Part shown: piece after piece, positions 16,560 to 25,747 of the stretch
Layout: every line of letters begins with the position of its first letter
Position numbering within the stretch: position 1 is the stretch's first letter
Assembly: GCA_963204965.1 (NCBI GenBank)
Contig: CAUJKA010000476.1
Location: 1 to 41,108, forward strand
Length of the DNA stretch: 41,108 bases
Source: Planctomycetota bacterium
Lineage (GTDB): Bacteria > Planctomycetota > Planctomycetia > Pirellulales > Pirellulaceae
Direction: 5' to 3'
Translations under genes and position numbers: made by a program
The notes under the pieces: model-generated
What the model was told of the DNA's origin: nothing
The model's database searches: none
The model's input: the letters and a program-made list of their open reading frames with translations, nothing else

Positions 16560-18626
16560 ATGAATACCCATTCAACAACTAGAAGTCTCCTGCAAAAAGA
16601 GATTTTGCTGGGTGCGATCATTGCATCGATCACCAAGCTCAGTCCAAAAACTCAACTGCGCAATCCAGTGATGTTCGCAGTGTACATCGGCAGTATGTTC
16701 ACTACCTTCCTGTGGTTGCAGTCCTACGTAGTTCCATCCAGCGAACCATCCACATTCATCTTGGGAATATCCCTATGGCTCTGGGCAACGGTATTGTTCG
16801 CTAACTTCTCCGAGGCGATCGCCGAGGGGCATGGAAAGGCACAGGCCGATTCGCTGCGACTGTCACGCACGCAAGTTCTCGCGAACCGCTTGACCGATGC
16901 CAAATCGCGGCAAGTCACTCAAGTGAATTCGGCGGACCTCAAGCTGGGCGATCTTGTGTTGGTCGAGGCCGGCGAAGTTATCCCAGCCGATGGCGAAGTC
17001 GTTGAAGGCGTTGCGTCGGTCGATGAAAGTGCCATCACGGGCGAGAGTGCGCCGGTTGTTCGTGAGAGCGGTGGTGATCGCAGCGCGGTTACTGGCGGTA
17101 CTCGCGTTATCTCCGACTGGCTGGTGATCTCGGTGGCTACGCTGCCAGGAAACAGCTTCTTGGATCGCATGATTACGATGGTCGAAGGCGCGAAGCGACA
17201 AAAAACACCCAACGAAATCGCTCTGGCAATTCTGCTAGCAGCTCTAACGCTGATTTTCCTCATGGTTGTGGTGACTCTCTTGCCCTACTCGGCATTCAGT
17301 GCTCAGTTTAGCGATTCAGGCACGACGATCTCTCTGACGGTCCTGGTTGCTCTGCTGGTTTGCCTTGCACCAACAACGATCGGAGCCTTACTTTCCGCCA
17401 TCGGTATCGCTGGTATGAATCGCTTGAGCAAGGCTAATGTTGTCGCCATGTCTGGACGCGCTGTTGAAGCGGCCGGAGATGTCGACGTACTTTTGCTGGA
17501 CAAGACTGGCACGATCACTTTAGGCAATCGTCAAGCGACTCGTTTTCTTCCAGCGCCAGGTGTTAACATCGACGAACTGGCATCCGCCGCGCACTTGGCA
17601 TCTTTAGCCGATGAGACCCCCGAAGGTCGAAGCATTGCTGTCTTGGCCAAGCGCAATCATGGGCTGCGCGGTCGCGATCTTGAGCTGAGTCATCCGAAGT
17701 TCGTCCCGTTCACAGCCAAGACACGGATGAGCGGCGTGGATCTGGATGGACAAGCGATTCGTAAGGGTGCTGCAGAGACGGTCGAAAGTTACGTTCGCTC
17801 GTTGGATGGTATTTACCCAGACGAAGTAAAGTCAGCAGCCAAGGAGATTGCCAAAGCTGGTGGAACGCCTCTGGTCGTAGCTCGAAACAATCAAGTGCTC
17901 GGCGTGATCGAGCTCAAGGATATCGTCAAAGGCGGAATCAAAGAGCGATTCTCAGAGCTTCGCCAGATGGGAATCAAAACGGTCATGATTACCGGCGACA
18001 ATCCTCTAACCGCCGCAGCCATCGCGGCGGAAGCTGGTGTCGATGATTACTTGGCGGAAGCAACACCGGAAGCCAAGCTAGAGTTGATTCGCCAGTACCA
18101 ACAGGGCGGTCGCTTAGTGGCTATGACCGGCGACGGTACCAATGATGCTCCAGCGCTGGCTCAAGCGGACGTCGCAGTTGCCATGAACAGTGGAACACAA
18201 GCTGCGAAGGAGGCCGGCAATATGGTCGACTTGGACTCCAATCCGACCAAGCTGATCGAAATCGTGAACATCGGTAAGCAACTCTTCATGACTCGCGGAG
18301 CGCTGACCACCTTTAGCATTGCCAACGACGTCGCCAAGTACTTCGCAATCTTGCCGGCGGCTTTTGCAACGACCTATCCGCAATTGAAGACGTTAGACAT
18401 CATGCGGTTGAGTTCGCCGTCGAATGCGATCCTCTCGGCCGTGATCTTCAACGCGCTGATCATCGTGGCTCTGATTCCATTGGCACTGCGCGGCGTGAGT
18501 TACCGACCAGTAGCCGCGGCTCAACTATTGAGAAACAACTTGTTAATCTACGGTCTGGGCGGACTGATTGTCCCATTTATCGGCATCAAAGCCATCGACA
18601 TCATCCTCTCCCTGTTTACAGCTTAG
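16560..18626 (+). CDS. kdpB: KdpB, catalytic P-type ATPase subunit of the Kdp complex
   Basis: 688 residues, P-type ATPase (type IA) that hydrolyses ATP to drive K+ uptake with KdpA/C/F in the inner membrane. Phosphorylated Asp314 in DKTGTIT; actuator loop TGES at 160-163; the Ser of this loop corresponds to the residue whose phosphorylation inhibits E. coli KdpB (established for E. coli, inferred here). Hinge motif TGDGTNDAP at about 523-531; ion-path helix [16 protein letters not shown] (P271), and C-terminal [18 protein letters not shown] typical of KdpB. Lies 43 bases after kdpA; ends TAG inside the Shine-Dalgarno of kdpC. Confidence 0.98.
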   Translation: MNTHSTTRSLLQKEILLGAIIASITKLSPKTQLRNPVMFAVYIGSMFTTFLWLQSYVVPSSEPSTFILGISLWLWATVLFANFSEAIAEGHGKAQADSLRLSRTQVLANRLTDAKSRQVTQVNSADLKLGDLVLVEAGEVIPADGEVVEGVASVDESAITGESAPVVRESGGDRSAVTGGTRVISDWLVISVATLPGNSFLDRMITMVEGAKRQKTPNEIALAILLAALTLIFLMVVVTLLPYSAFSAQFSDSGTTISLTVLVALLVCLAPTTIGALLSAIGIAGMNRLSKANVVAMSGRAVEAAGDVDVLLLDKTGTITLGNRQATRFLPAPGVNIDELASAAHLASLADETPEGRSIAVLAKRNHGLRGRDLELSHPKFVPFTAKTRMSGVDLDGQAIRKGAAETVESYVRSLDGIYPDEVKSAAKEIAKAGGTPLVVARNNQVLGVIELKDIVKGGIKERFSELRQMGIKTVMITGDNPLTAAAIAAEAGVDDYLAEATPEAKLELIRQYQQGGRLVAMTGDGTNDAPALAQADVAVAMNSGTQAAKEAGNMVDLDSNPTKLIEIVNIGKQLFMTRGALTTFSIANDVAKYFAILPAAFATTYPQLKTLDIMRLSSPSNAILSAVIFNALIIVALIPLALRGVSYRPVAAAQLLRNNLLIYGLGGLIVPFIGIKAIDIILSLFTA

Positions 18627-18639
18627 GAAGCAACCTACA

Positions 18640-19212
18640 ATGTGGAAACAACTTCAAACCTCGATTCTCGTACTTCTTGTTATGACCATTCTGACAGGAG
18701 TGCTTTACCCAATGGCCGTTACGATGTTCGCACAAACTCTTTTTCCGCATCAGGCCAACGGCAGCTTGATTGTACAAGGAGATAAGTTGGTCGGCTCGGA
18801 GCAGATCGGGCAGTCGTTCAGCGAAGCGAAGTACTTCTGGGGAAGACTATCGGCGACAGCTCCCGTGCCCTACAACGCGGCTGCTTCGAGCGGCTCGAAT
18901 CTGGGGCCATTGAATCCTGCTCTTGTTGAAAATGCGAAGCAGCGAATCGATGCGCTCAAACAGGCCGATTCGGCGATCGATTCAATTCCCGTCGACTTGG
19001 TCACCGCATCGGGATCGGGACTCGATCCGCACATCAGTGTCGAAGCGGCTCAAGTACAAGTTAACCGCGTTGCGACAGCACGAAAGATCGACGCGAAGGT
19101 TGTCAGCGATCTAGTCAAGCAGCATACTCAGCCGGCTCAGTGGGGATTCTTGGGCCAAGCAGGTGTGAATGTCTTGGAGCTAAACGTGGCCCTCGATCAA
19201 CTTCAGCCGTAG
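18640..19212 (+). CDS. kdpC: KdpC, accessory subunit of the Kdp ATPase
   Basis: 190 residues. Single N-terminal membrane helix (ILVLLVMTILTGVLYPMAVT) and an extracytoplasmic domain with the family motifs GSLIVQGDKLVGSEQIGQ, FWGRLSAT.PYNAAASSGSNLGP and SGLDPHISVEAAQVQVNRVA. KdpC holds the KdpA-KdpB complex together and increases affinity. The frame is open further upstream (18568), but the ATG at 18640 has AGGAAG (18625-18630) overlapping the kdpB stop and gives the expected MWKQLQTSI start. kdpD begins 12 bases later. Confidence 0.97.
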   Translation: MWKQLQTSILVLLVMTILTGVLYPMAVTMFAQTLFPHQANGSLIVQGDKLVGSEQIGQSFSEAKYFWGRLSATAPVPYNAAASSGSNLGPLNPALVENAKQRIDALKQADSAIDSIPVDLVTASGSGLDPHISVEAAQVQVNRVATARKIDAKVVSDLVKQHTQPAQWGFLGQAGVNVLELNVALDQLQP

Positions 19213-19224
19213 AGTAATCAACGC

Positions 19225-21972
19225 ATGTCGCACGATCGACCTGATCCTGACAAATTGCTCCAACAGATTCAGCAGCAATCCGCCGAATCTGCTCGTGGTA
19301 AGTTGAAGATCTTCTTCGGCTACGCAGCGGGTGTTGGCAAGACATTTGCGATGCTTCAAGCGGCTCGTATCGCGAAAGACGGCGGTCGAGAGGTCGTGAT
19401 GGGCTACGTCGAGCCGCATGGACGCAAGGAGACGGAGGCACTGTTGGAGGGATTCGAGGCTATACCAACTCGATCGATCGACTATCGCGGTGTGACGCTG
19501 CGTGAATTCGATGTCGACGCAGCGCTTAAACGTCGACCAGAGATTCTGATTGTCGACGAATTGGCTCACACCAATGCCGAGGGCTCGCGACACTCCAAGC
19601 GATGGCAGGATGTTATTGAGCTTTTGGAAGCTGGCATTAACGTTTGGACGACTTTGAATGTTCAGCACTTGGAGAGTCTGAATGATGTGATCGGGAAAGT
19701 CACTGGTATTGTTGTTCGCGAAACGATTCCCGACAGCGTCTTTGATCAGGCAGACGAACTTGAGCTGGCTGATTTGCCCCCCGAAGACCTACTCAAGCGA
19801 TTGAAGGACGGTAAGGTCTACGTCTCTACGCAAGCTCAACATGCGCTCAACAGCTTCTTTCAAAAGACGAATTTGGTCGCGCTTCGCGAACTATCGCTTA
19901 GGCAAACGGCAAAGCGAGTGCACTCCGATGTTGAACTTGCCCGCAATCAGCATTCCGATCGATCCTGGGCTGTTACGGATCGAATTTTGGTCTGTGTAGG
20001 GCCGAGTCCCACTACTGCCCGAGTCATTCGTACAGCGAAGCGCATGGCGGCAGCGCTGGATTGCAATTGGAGCGCGGTTTGCGTGGATCGAACCAATGCG
20101 ATCGCTAACGTCGCTTCGGCTAACACTCATATAGCGGAGAATCTCCGTTTGGCAGAACGTCTAGGCGCGGAAACTGTGGTGTTAACAGGGGACAACGTCG
20201 TCGAGTCGATTCTCGATTACGCGCGGAGCTTGAATGTTACCAAGATCTTCATCGGAAAGACTCAGCAGCCCAAGTGGCGTCGCTTGCTGGGACAAGGAAT
20301 TGTGGACCAGTTGCTCGATCGTGCTGGCGATCTTGACGTGTATGTGATCCAAGGCGAAGCGGATGGCACTCCAGCGAAAAGTACCACAAACTCAAAACCC
20401 TGGTCCCTGAATTGGCGAGGTTACCTCGTGTCTATGGTCGTCGTTTTAATGGCCTACTTGGTTGCAGTAGCCATGAAAAGCTACAGCGTCGCGGAAGCCA
20501 ATTTGGTGATGACATTTCTATTCGCAGTAGCAATCGTTGCGTTTCAGTTGGGCCGAGGCCCGGCAATTCTAGCAAGCGTACTCAGCGTCCTAACCTTCGA
20601 CATCGCCTTTGTAGAACCGATCGGCCGGATCACCGTTAGCGATACGCAGTATCTGCTCACCTTCTCGATCATGCTTGGGATTGGCTTGCTGATCAGCACC
20701 TTGACCGCGCGACTTCGATCTCAGCTTGCGATTGGAAAGGAACGCGAACGCCGCACGCTGTCGCTCAATCGACTGAGTAAGCAACTCGCAGCGATCTCCG
20801 GAGATACCTTTCTAGTGAGTGCCGCGGCGAGTCACTTGCTGGAAATGATTGGCGGTGAGGTTGCCATTTATCTTAAGCGCAGTAGCGTGGAGAACGATCC
20901 AAGGCTCTTCTTTGGCGAGAAGAGTTCGATCGCTACACATCCGGTCAGCTTACCAGCAGCGAATTGGGTGACTGAGCATGATCAAGTTGCCGGCAAAGGG
21001 ACCGATACTCTTCCCAATGCAAATGCACTGTTCATTCCTATCACGGGATCTCAGTCGACGCTGGGTGCCATCGCAATTTCGCGAGAGTCCATCGAAACGT
21101 TGCTGCAATCGGAGCAGCGGCTTTGGTTGGAGAGTTGCGCGAATCAATTGGCACTGGCTTTGGAGCGTGACCGACTGTCGGTAGAGGCCGCCGATGCGCG
21201 AGTTCATTCGGAGACTGAGCGACTGAGGAGTACTTTGCTAAGCGGACTTTCACACGATTTGAAAACGCCTCTAGCCGTGATAGCCGGAGCCAGCAGCACG
21301 CTGCTTGAGTGGAGCAATTCATCTGACACCGCGAAATCAGATGCAGCCGCAAATACAGCCGCTTCAGCTAATACTGATCCATCCGCTAATAACGAACTGT
21401 TACAGTCAATTCACGACGAAGCGATTCACCTTAACTGCCTCATCGAGAATGTCTTACAAATCTCGCGCATCGATTCCGGTGCGCTCAAGCCCAATGTGCA
21501 GTGGCATCTGTTCGACGAGATCGTTGGAGCTGCGGTCGGACGTGCCAAAAGTGTGTTGGCTAAGCACGATTTGATCTTAAGCATTCCAGACGACCTGCCT
21601 TTAATTCGCTGCGATGGCCTGCTGATCGATCAAGTCCTACAGAATCTATTGGAGAACGCAGCGAGATACACTCCGCGCGGTAGCCAGATCACGATTCTTG
21701 TTCAAAAGGGAAGTCGCGAATTGGTCGTTACGGTTCGCGATCAAGGTCCTGGAGTCCGCAAGGGCACTGAACAACAGGTCTTCGAACGATTCTATCGTCA
21801 ATCGCCCGATTCAGACTCGTGTCGAGGAAGTGGGCTAGGCTTAGCAATTTGTAAGGCTATTATCGATCTCCACCAAGGAACGATCTCGGTTAAGAATCGT
21901 GAGGGTGGCGGAGCCGATTTCAGCTTCACGCTCCCGATGGTTGATGTTCCGCCGACGGTCCCTATCGAATAG
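19225..21972 (+). CDS. kdpD: KdpD, potassium/osmotic sensor histidine kinase
   Basis: 915 residues, inner-membrane sensor of K+ limitation that phosphorylates KdpE. Domain order: KdpD N-domain with Walker A GYAAGVGKT (32-40) and VDELAHTN near 109-116 (about 20-230); universal-stress-like domain (about 250-375, ILVCVGPSPTTARVIRTAKRMA); four membrane helices of the DUF4118 type (about 395-500); GAF-like region (about 515-645); HisKA with phospho-acceptor His677 in GLSHDLKTPLA; HATPase with NLLENAARYTP, DQGPGV and GSGLGLAI (about 800-905). An Asn/Ala/Thr-rich 25-residue insert (SDTAKSDAAANTAASANTD region) lies between the two helices of the HisKA domain, longer than in E. coli. Follows kdpC by 12 bases. 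Confidence 0.97.
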   Translation: MSHDRPDPDKLLQQIQQQSAESARGKLKIFFGYAAGVGKTFAMLQAARIAKDGGREVVMGYVEPHGRKETEALLEGFEAIPTRSIDYRGVTLREFDVDAALKRRPEILIVDELAHTNAEGSRHSKRWQDVIELLEAGINVWTTLNVQHLESLNDVIGKVTGIVVRETIPDSVFDQADELELADLPPEDLLKRLKDGKVYVSTQAQHALNSFFQKTNLVALRELSLRQTAKRVHSDVELARNQHSDRSWAVTDRILVCVGPSPTTARVIRTAKRMAAALDCNWSAVCVDRTNAIANVASANTHIAENLRLAERLGAETVVLTGDNVVESILDYARSLNVTKIFIGKTQQPKWRRLLGQGIVDQLLDRAGDLDVYVIQGEADGTPAKSTTNSKPWSLNWRGYLVSMVVVLMAYLVAVAMKSYSVAEANLVMTFLFAVAIVAFQLGRGPAILASVLSVLTFDIAFVEPIGRITVSDTQYLLTFSIMLGIGLLISTLTARLRSQLAIGKERERRTLSLNRLSKQLAAISGDTFLVSAAASHLLEMIGGEVAIYLKRSSVENDPRLFFGEKSSIATHPVSLPAANWVTEHDQVAGKGTDTLPNANALFIPITGSQSTLGAIAISRESIETLLQSEQRLWLESCANQLALALERDRLSVEAADARVHSETERLRSTLLSGLSHDLKTPLAVIAGASSTLLEWSNSSDTAKSDAAANTAASANTDPSANNELLQSIHDEAIHLNCLIENVLQISRIDSGALKPNVQWHLFDEIVGAAVGRAKSVLAKHDLILSIPDDLPLIRCDGLLIDQVLQNLLENAARYTPRGSQITILVQKGSRELVVTVRDQGPGVRKGTEQQVFERFYRQSPDSDSCRGSGLGLAICKAIIDLHQGTISVKNREGGGADFSFTLPMVDVPPTVPIE

Positions 21973-21987
21973 CATAACTGCATTGCA

Positions 21988-22680
21988 ATGAATCAACTGC
22001 GGCATCGAATCCTGATCATTGAAGACGAGCAAGCGATCGTTCGCTTTCTCCGTGCTACCTTGACAGGCGCAGATTACGAAACGATTGAAGCGACGAGTGG
22101 AAAGGAAGGCTTGTTGAAGGCCGCCGCGCAACCACCCGAGCTAATTATTCTCGACCTCGGCTTGCCTGATATGGACGGAAAGCAAGTCTTGCAGGAGCTG
22201 CGTGAGTGGTATAGCGGGCCGATCATGATTCTGTCGGCTCGCGATCAAGAAGCGGAGAAGGTTGCAGCGTTAGATTTGGGAGCGGATGACTATTTGACCA
22301 AGCCGTTTGGAGTTGCCGAGCTGCAAGCCCGACTGCGGACAGCATTCCGCCATGCTGCATCAACGCGAGTTGAAACCAGTTCATTGGACGTTGGTGATCT
22401 GTCGATCGATCTAGCGGCTCGCGTTGTGCATCTTTCCGATGTCGAACTGCATTTGACGCCGTTGGAGTACAAGCTGATGGTCTTGATGATGAAGAACGCT
22501 GGCAAAGTGCTCACTCATCGCTACTTGCTTCGTGAAATCTGGGGGCCAGACTGTAGCTACGAGAACCACTACTTGCGTGTCTTCGTAGCCAACTTACGCA
22601 AGAAGATCGGGGATAACTCGACCAGTCCCCGATACATACTCACCGAGCCTGGGATCGGCTATCGCTTTGCAGCGGATTGA
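21988..22680 (+). CDS. kdpE: KdpE, OmpR-family response regulator
   Basis: 230 residues. Receiver domain with acidic pair E12-D13, phosphorylated Asp56 (LIILDLGLPD) and Lys105 (YLTKPFG); C-terminal winged-helix DNA-binding domain (LTPLEYKLMVLMMKNAGKVLTHRYLLREIWG, split here as one helix-turn-helix unit, then HYLRVFVANLRKKI and GIGYRF). Phosphorylated by KdpD and expected to activate the kdpFABC promoter, presumably in 14331-14616. Placed 15 bases after kdpD with no strong Shine-Dalgarno. Ends 31 bases from the convergent S51 peptidase gene. Confidence 0.96.
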   Translation: MNQLRHRILIIEDEQAIVRFLRATLTGADYETIEATSGKEGLLKAAAQPPELIILDLGLPDMDGKQVLQELREWYSGPIMILSARDQEAEKVAALDLGADDYLTKPFGVAELQARLRTAFRHAASTRVETSSLDVGDLSIDLAARVVHLSDVELHLTPLEYKLMVLMMKNAGKVLTHRYLLREIWGPDCSYENHYLRVFVANLRKKIGDNSTSPRYILTEPGIGYRFAAD

Positions 22681-22711
22681 AGCACGATCCCTGGATTGGT
22701 TTCTCGTTTGA

Positions 22712-23626
22712 TTAGTCGATCAGTTTCTCAGGCCGGCGCAGTCGATCCATGTTGGTCATGTCACCAGGCTTGAGGATTTCAAAGCGTGTGTGTTCGTCAT
22801 GCTCTTCCGAAAAGCAGGCCATGACATACGACTTGCCGATCACGCCTAGTCGACCTTGAGGCACTTGAACCACTAGAGCCGTACCTTCATCGACACCGAA
22901 TCCCATTAGATTGGGTTGCCCTTTCACGGCACCGATTAAACGTTGAGGTCGATTGCGTTGAAAGAAGTGTTGATCGACAACGGAGTCCTTAAGCAGGTCG
23001 AGCCCTCGATTGAGTTTTGCGGTTCGCTGTCCTTCTTCGATCATCACTCGCGTCATGATAGAAGCACCTGCTGAGGTACCGCCGATCAAGCCACCACGAT
23101 CCAGCAGGGCTTGTAGTTGAGTCTCGACGGGAGTTTCGGCATAAAGTTGAGCGAGCCAGCTTTGCTCACCGCCGCTCAGCCAAACAGCGTCAGCCTTAGA
23201 AATCGGCGTTGCAAAATCAGGGTTTTCTGCCTGCTCGCGCTCGGTTGCTTGGAGTATCTTAACGGAACGGAATTGCCAATCTTTCCACTCGGCCTTCAAC
23301 CGCGCAATGTCCGCGGGTGTGGCTTCATAAGCTGGAATGATGACCAGTCGGCCCTTCTTGCCTCCAGCTAATTCCCAGAACCTCCGTTGAACGATCGAAG
23401 GCAAATCGCCTCCGCCAGCGATCACCAAAGTTCCACCGCGAAATCGTTCCAGAAACTCGGGTTCATCTTCAGGTGCTAACGTCCAAAGTCCCCAAGAAGC
23501 GACACCAAGAATAAGTCCAACGACGAACCCTCGGGTCCATTTTGATTGCAGAAAGCTAACGCCGCGAACACTTGAAAACCATCGCGCAAGCCGAACTTTT
23601 GGATTCGGCAACAAGTTACCGTCCAT
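22712..23626 (-). CDS. Cyanophycinase-like peptidase of family S51, membrane-anchored
   Basis: 304 residues. N-terminal basic stretch and one membrane helix (about 32-50, GFVVGLILGVASWGLWTL), then a catalytic domain: GTLVIAGGGDLP (65-76), VWLSGGEQSWLAQL (148-161), nucleophile Ser185 in GGTSAGAS, and VVDQHFFQRNRPQRL (His220), the cyanophycinase/peptidase E arrangement. Cyanophycinases cut beta-Asp-Arg dipeptides from cyanophycin; no cyanophycin synthetase gene is in the window, and the predicted extracytoplasmic location does not fit an internal polymer, so a different isopeptide substrate is likely. ATG at 23626 has no good Shine-Dalgarno; the anchor supports it as the start. Convergent with kdpE. 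Confidence 0.85.
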   Translation of the reverse strand: MDGNLLPNPKVRLARWFSSVRGVSFLQSKWTRGFVVGLILGVASWGLWTLAPEDEPEFLERFRGGTLVIAGGGDLPSIVQRRFWELAGGKKGRLVIIPAYEATPADIARLKAEWKDWQFRSVKILQATEREQAENPDFATPISKADAVWLSGGEQSWLAQLYAETPVETQLQALLDRGGLIGGTSAGASIMTRVMIEEGQRTAKLNRGLDLLKDSVVDQHFFQRNRPQRLIGAVKGQPNLMGFGVDEGTALVVQVPQGRLGVIGKSYVMACFSEEHDEHTRFEILKPGDMTNMDRLRRPEKLID

Positions 23627-23662
23627 AAGGATGAGCCAGTCTGTGACGAGAAGAGGAGTACG

Positions 23663-23845
23663 ATGAGTCGGTTGACTAGCGATCTTACAAAATCGACTCT
23701 CTACAGTTACTACGAAAGCGTGCAGAGTTCGTTCGGTGTGGTCGCTGTGCCAACACTACATTTTACGTCAAACTTCTGCAACAGGAGAAAAATCTATTCG
23801 AGCTGCTTCCAGAACGAGTGGTTTAAAACAGCTCAAATTGACTAG
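23663..23845 (+). CDS. Possible 60-residue protein (weak candidate)
   Basis: A 60-codon frame with an unusually good ribosome site (AGAGGAG, 4-5 bases before the ATG) lies between the S51 peptidase start and the fold-back repeat, in divergent orientation to the peptidase. The product (MSRLTSDLTKSTLYSYYESV, later CNRRKIYSSCFQNEWF) has no signal peptide, no membrane helix and no recognised domain. Listed only for the Shine-Dalgarno and position; the rest of 23627-23921 shows nothing further. Confidence 0.25.
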   Translation: MSRLTSDLTKSTLYSYYESVQSSFGVVAVPTLHFTSNFCNRRKIYSSCFQNEWFKTAQID

Positions 23846-23921
23846 CTTGCAGTACGAATGCACTCTAAAGCACTTGCGAGACACTTAGTCGAAGCTGCGT
23901 TCAATCACAACCCGAAGCGTT

Positions 23922-24190
23922 AGTTTTGAAGTTGCGCTTTTAGGTTTTAAGGGCAACGCCCTGTCCGTTTACCTAGCCCAGGCCATCGGGCCCATCGGGC
24001 TGGGTTTTTATTCAAAATAAAGGTGAGGGCCAACGGCCGGACGGTTTGCACGCAAACCGTCCGGCCGTTGGCCCTTAACCTACTCTCGCTCGATTACCCA
24101 GCCCGATGGGCCCGATGGGCTGGGCTAGGTAAATTGCTGGGCCTTCGGCCCGAAATCCCAGAATACGCGCAGCAGCAGAACTTTCACTTC
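23922..24190. repeat. Nested fold-back element, copy 1
   Basis: Three concentric inverted repeats. Inner: 23 bp perfect (24027-24049 with 24052-24074), starting GGGCCAACGGCC and ending at a 2-base turn. Middle: 34 bp with one mismatch (23971-24004 with 24097-24130), built on GCCCATCGGGCCCATCGGGC. Outer: imperfect ends beginning AGTTTTGAAGTTGCGC (23922-) and, on the other side, GGGCCTTCGGCCCGAAATCC (24139-24158) leading to CGCAGCAGCAGAACTTTC. A related copy is at 31407-31626. No coding capacity; its right end is 15 bases from the stop of the LysE-type gene, so it could also end its transcription. Confidence 0.8.
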
Positions 24191-24204
24191 GCGCTGTCGC
24201 TAAA

Positions 24205-24807
24205 TCAAAACAGCCCGCTTGCGCGGTACAGTTGATACAAACCGAATAGAGCTAATCCAATCGCCGCCAGTTTCTGCAGGGTGTGATTGAACTTCGGGCC
24301 AACTCGGGCTGCCGATGCAAAGAGGATAATCTGAGCGATGTTCACGCTGGCCATCGCAACGTAGAAACCAACCAGAAAGATGATTGCATGGTAGGGAGAG
24401 TTCCTGTACCCTTCCAGCAGAATGGGGACACCGGTAAGGCTCCAAAAGATCCAAGGGTTTGGGTTGACCAAGTTCATTACCGTGCCTCGCAGCAAGTTGA
24501 TCGAGCGGACTTCGGAGTTCGATTCGATCGGCTGCGAAGAAGCTCGCCAAGCTTCATAGGCGAGGTAAAGCAGAAATACTCCTCCGGCAAACCCAATGAT
24601 GGTTAGCACCCAGCTTGGCATCTGGCTAATCGCGATGACCAATAGCAAGACGATGGGTAGGTCGCTCAGCAGGGGCACCAGCGCCAACGGCATTGTGGTT
24701 CGCCAACCATGTCGCGATGCCTGAGTCACCAAGTACATCTGATAGGGGCCTGGTAGTATTGCCGCTGTAACGCCAAGCAACGTTCCTCGTAGGAGCAATG
24801 AAAGCAT
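24205..24807 (-). CDS. LysE/RhtB-family amino acid exporter
   Basis: 200 residues, about six membrane helices. N-terminal GVTAAILPGPYQMYLVTQASRHGWR fits the family's GxxxxxxPGP motif and following loop; the middle has VMNLVNPNPWIFW, the conserved NPNPW/K block. LysE/RhtB proteins export amino acids (Lys, Arg, homoserine, Thr) or similar small molecules across the inner membrane; substrate cannot be told. ATG at 24807, no strong Shine-Dalgarno. Single gene, between the fold-back element (3' side) and the MITE copy (5' side). Confidence 0.85.
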   Translation of the reverse strand: MLSLLLRGTLLGVTAAILPGPYQMYLVTQASRHGWRTTMPLALVPLLSDLPIVLLLVIAISQMPSWVLTIIGFAGGVFLLYLAYEAWRASSQPIESNSEVRSINLLRGTVMNLVNPNPWIFWSLTGVPILLEGYRNSPYHAIIFLVGFYVAMASVNIAQIILFASAARVGPKFNHTLQKLAAIGLALFGLYQLYRASGLF

Positions 24808-24924
24808 GAACTAAGGTTCTGGAGAGGGGAGAATGTCAGTAGCGTGTATCAAAACGTCTGTTTTAGAGGCGGGTGATTTTACAATACCTTTTCCCGTATG
24901 GGACGCACTCTAAGGCGATTCCGG

Positions 24925-25056
24925 CTAGTGCTTTGTTCCAATTGAGAATTAGGGCTGTTCGTAGTGGACGAGGTTACGAGTCCCCCGCAAATCACCGTGT
25001 GACCGGACTCGTTACCTCGTCCACTACCCTAAAAACAAAAGGGAACAAAGCACTAG
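24925..25056. repeat. MITE-like palindromic element, copy 2 (intact ends)
   Basis: 132 bp. Perfect 15-bp terminal inverted repeats CTAGTGCTTTGTTCC (24925-24939) and GGAACAAAGCACTAG (25042-25056). Internal 23-bp inverted repeat with one mismatch: GTAGTGGACGAGGTTACGAG-TCC (24961-24983) with its partner at 25005-25027. Loop includes CGCAAATCACCGTGTGACC. CTAG at both ends is itself a palindrome and may include a duplicated target. No gene inside; presumably moved by a transposase encoded elsewhere. Confidence 0.85.
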
Positions 25057-25747
25057 CAATCGAAGTGCTACCAAATGTAGGCTCGATGCTAGGCCCTTGT
25101 GTTGGGCTTGATGGCGATGACTTGGCTCTAGGACTTTCACCAAGTCGGAGCATTTCGAACTTTGTGCAACATTGACTTTGTCGAAGGGCTCATCATCTTG
25201 AGCACTGTAGTCAGCGTAGCCCGCGATCGCATCAGATTAAGACGGGGTGCGGCAGAGTTCTTGAAGCTGGAAGATTTTTGCGCCAGCTTGAAAATTCCGC
25301 TAATTGATCTTGCTGCAGTGGGCCGATTCCAACTACTTGGATAGTGCTCTCCTTTCTACACAGCGAGAGGCCGCAACCAAGACCTGCATGGCAGGATGAG
25401 ATCCAGCTAAGGAGAGCAACCGATTTCGTCCGACAGAGGCACGCAAGTGCCGTCTGCCGATCGTAGTCTTGGACAAACTGTTTCAAGCCTTGTGGCCTAA
25501 CTTCTAATTTGAATCGCTCGAGTCTGTAACATGGCTCAGCACAAGAAAACTCGCTTCGGTAACTTCATTCAGATGATCCATTTTGAATTTCTGATAGACC
25601 TTCGCAACTTCTCTCGCGTGTCGAGACCAGTCTGGGAAGATCGACTGCTGAAGTGGCGTTGCCCCGACAACAAAGTGTTGTTGGTAGCCTGAGTTTCGTA
25701 GATCAAATTGGCTGGTTATGTCCAAGGCCCTAGCAAGGAGGCTTAGG
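25057..25747. other. 691-base stretch without a convincing gene
   Basis: Between the MITE copy and the small secreted protein gene. Short frames exist on both strands (for example 25162-25344 plus, 25232-25486 minus, 25504-25767 minus), but none has a domain, signal peptide or good ribosome site, and the last overlaps the promoter and start of the next gene. A 7-bp hairpin GACTTGG/CCAAGTC lies at about 25118-25146. The most structured part is 25377-25472, listed separately. The region could hold decayed genes or an RNA gene. Confidence 0.4.
25377..25472. other. Possible multi-branched structured RNA or DNA element
   Basis: A 7-bp closing pair CCAAGAC (25377-25383) / GTCTTGG (25466-25472) surrounds two further hairpins: CCTGC-ATG-GCAGG (around 25383-25395) and a long one at 25431-25459 with core GGCAC-GCAA-GTGCC (GNRA tetraloop), extended by CAGA/TCTG and CG/CG with one bulge and one mismatch. 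It could be a riboswitch-like or small RNA fold, but I see no promoter or terminator belonging to it and recognise no family. Strand unknown. Confidence 0.3.

Noticed and set aside
24873..25175. 100-codon plus-strand frame
   Set aside because: Runs straight through the MITE-like element, including both inverted ends; no domain or ribosome site.
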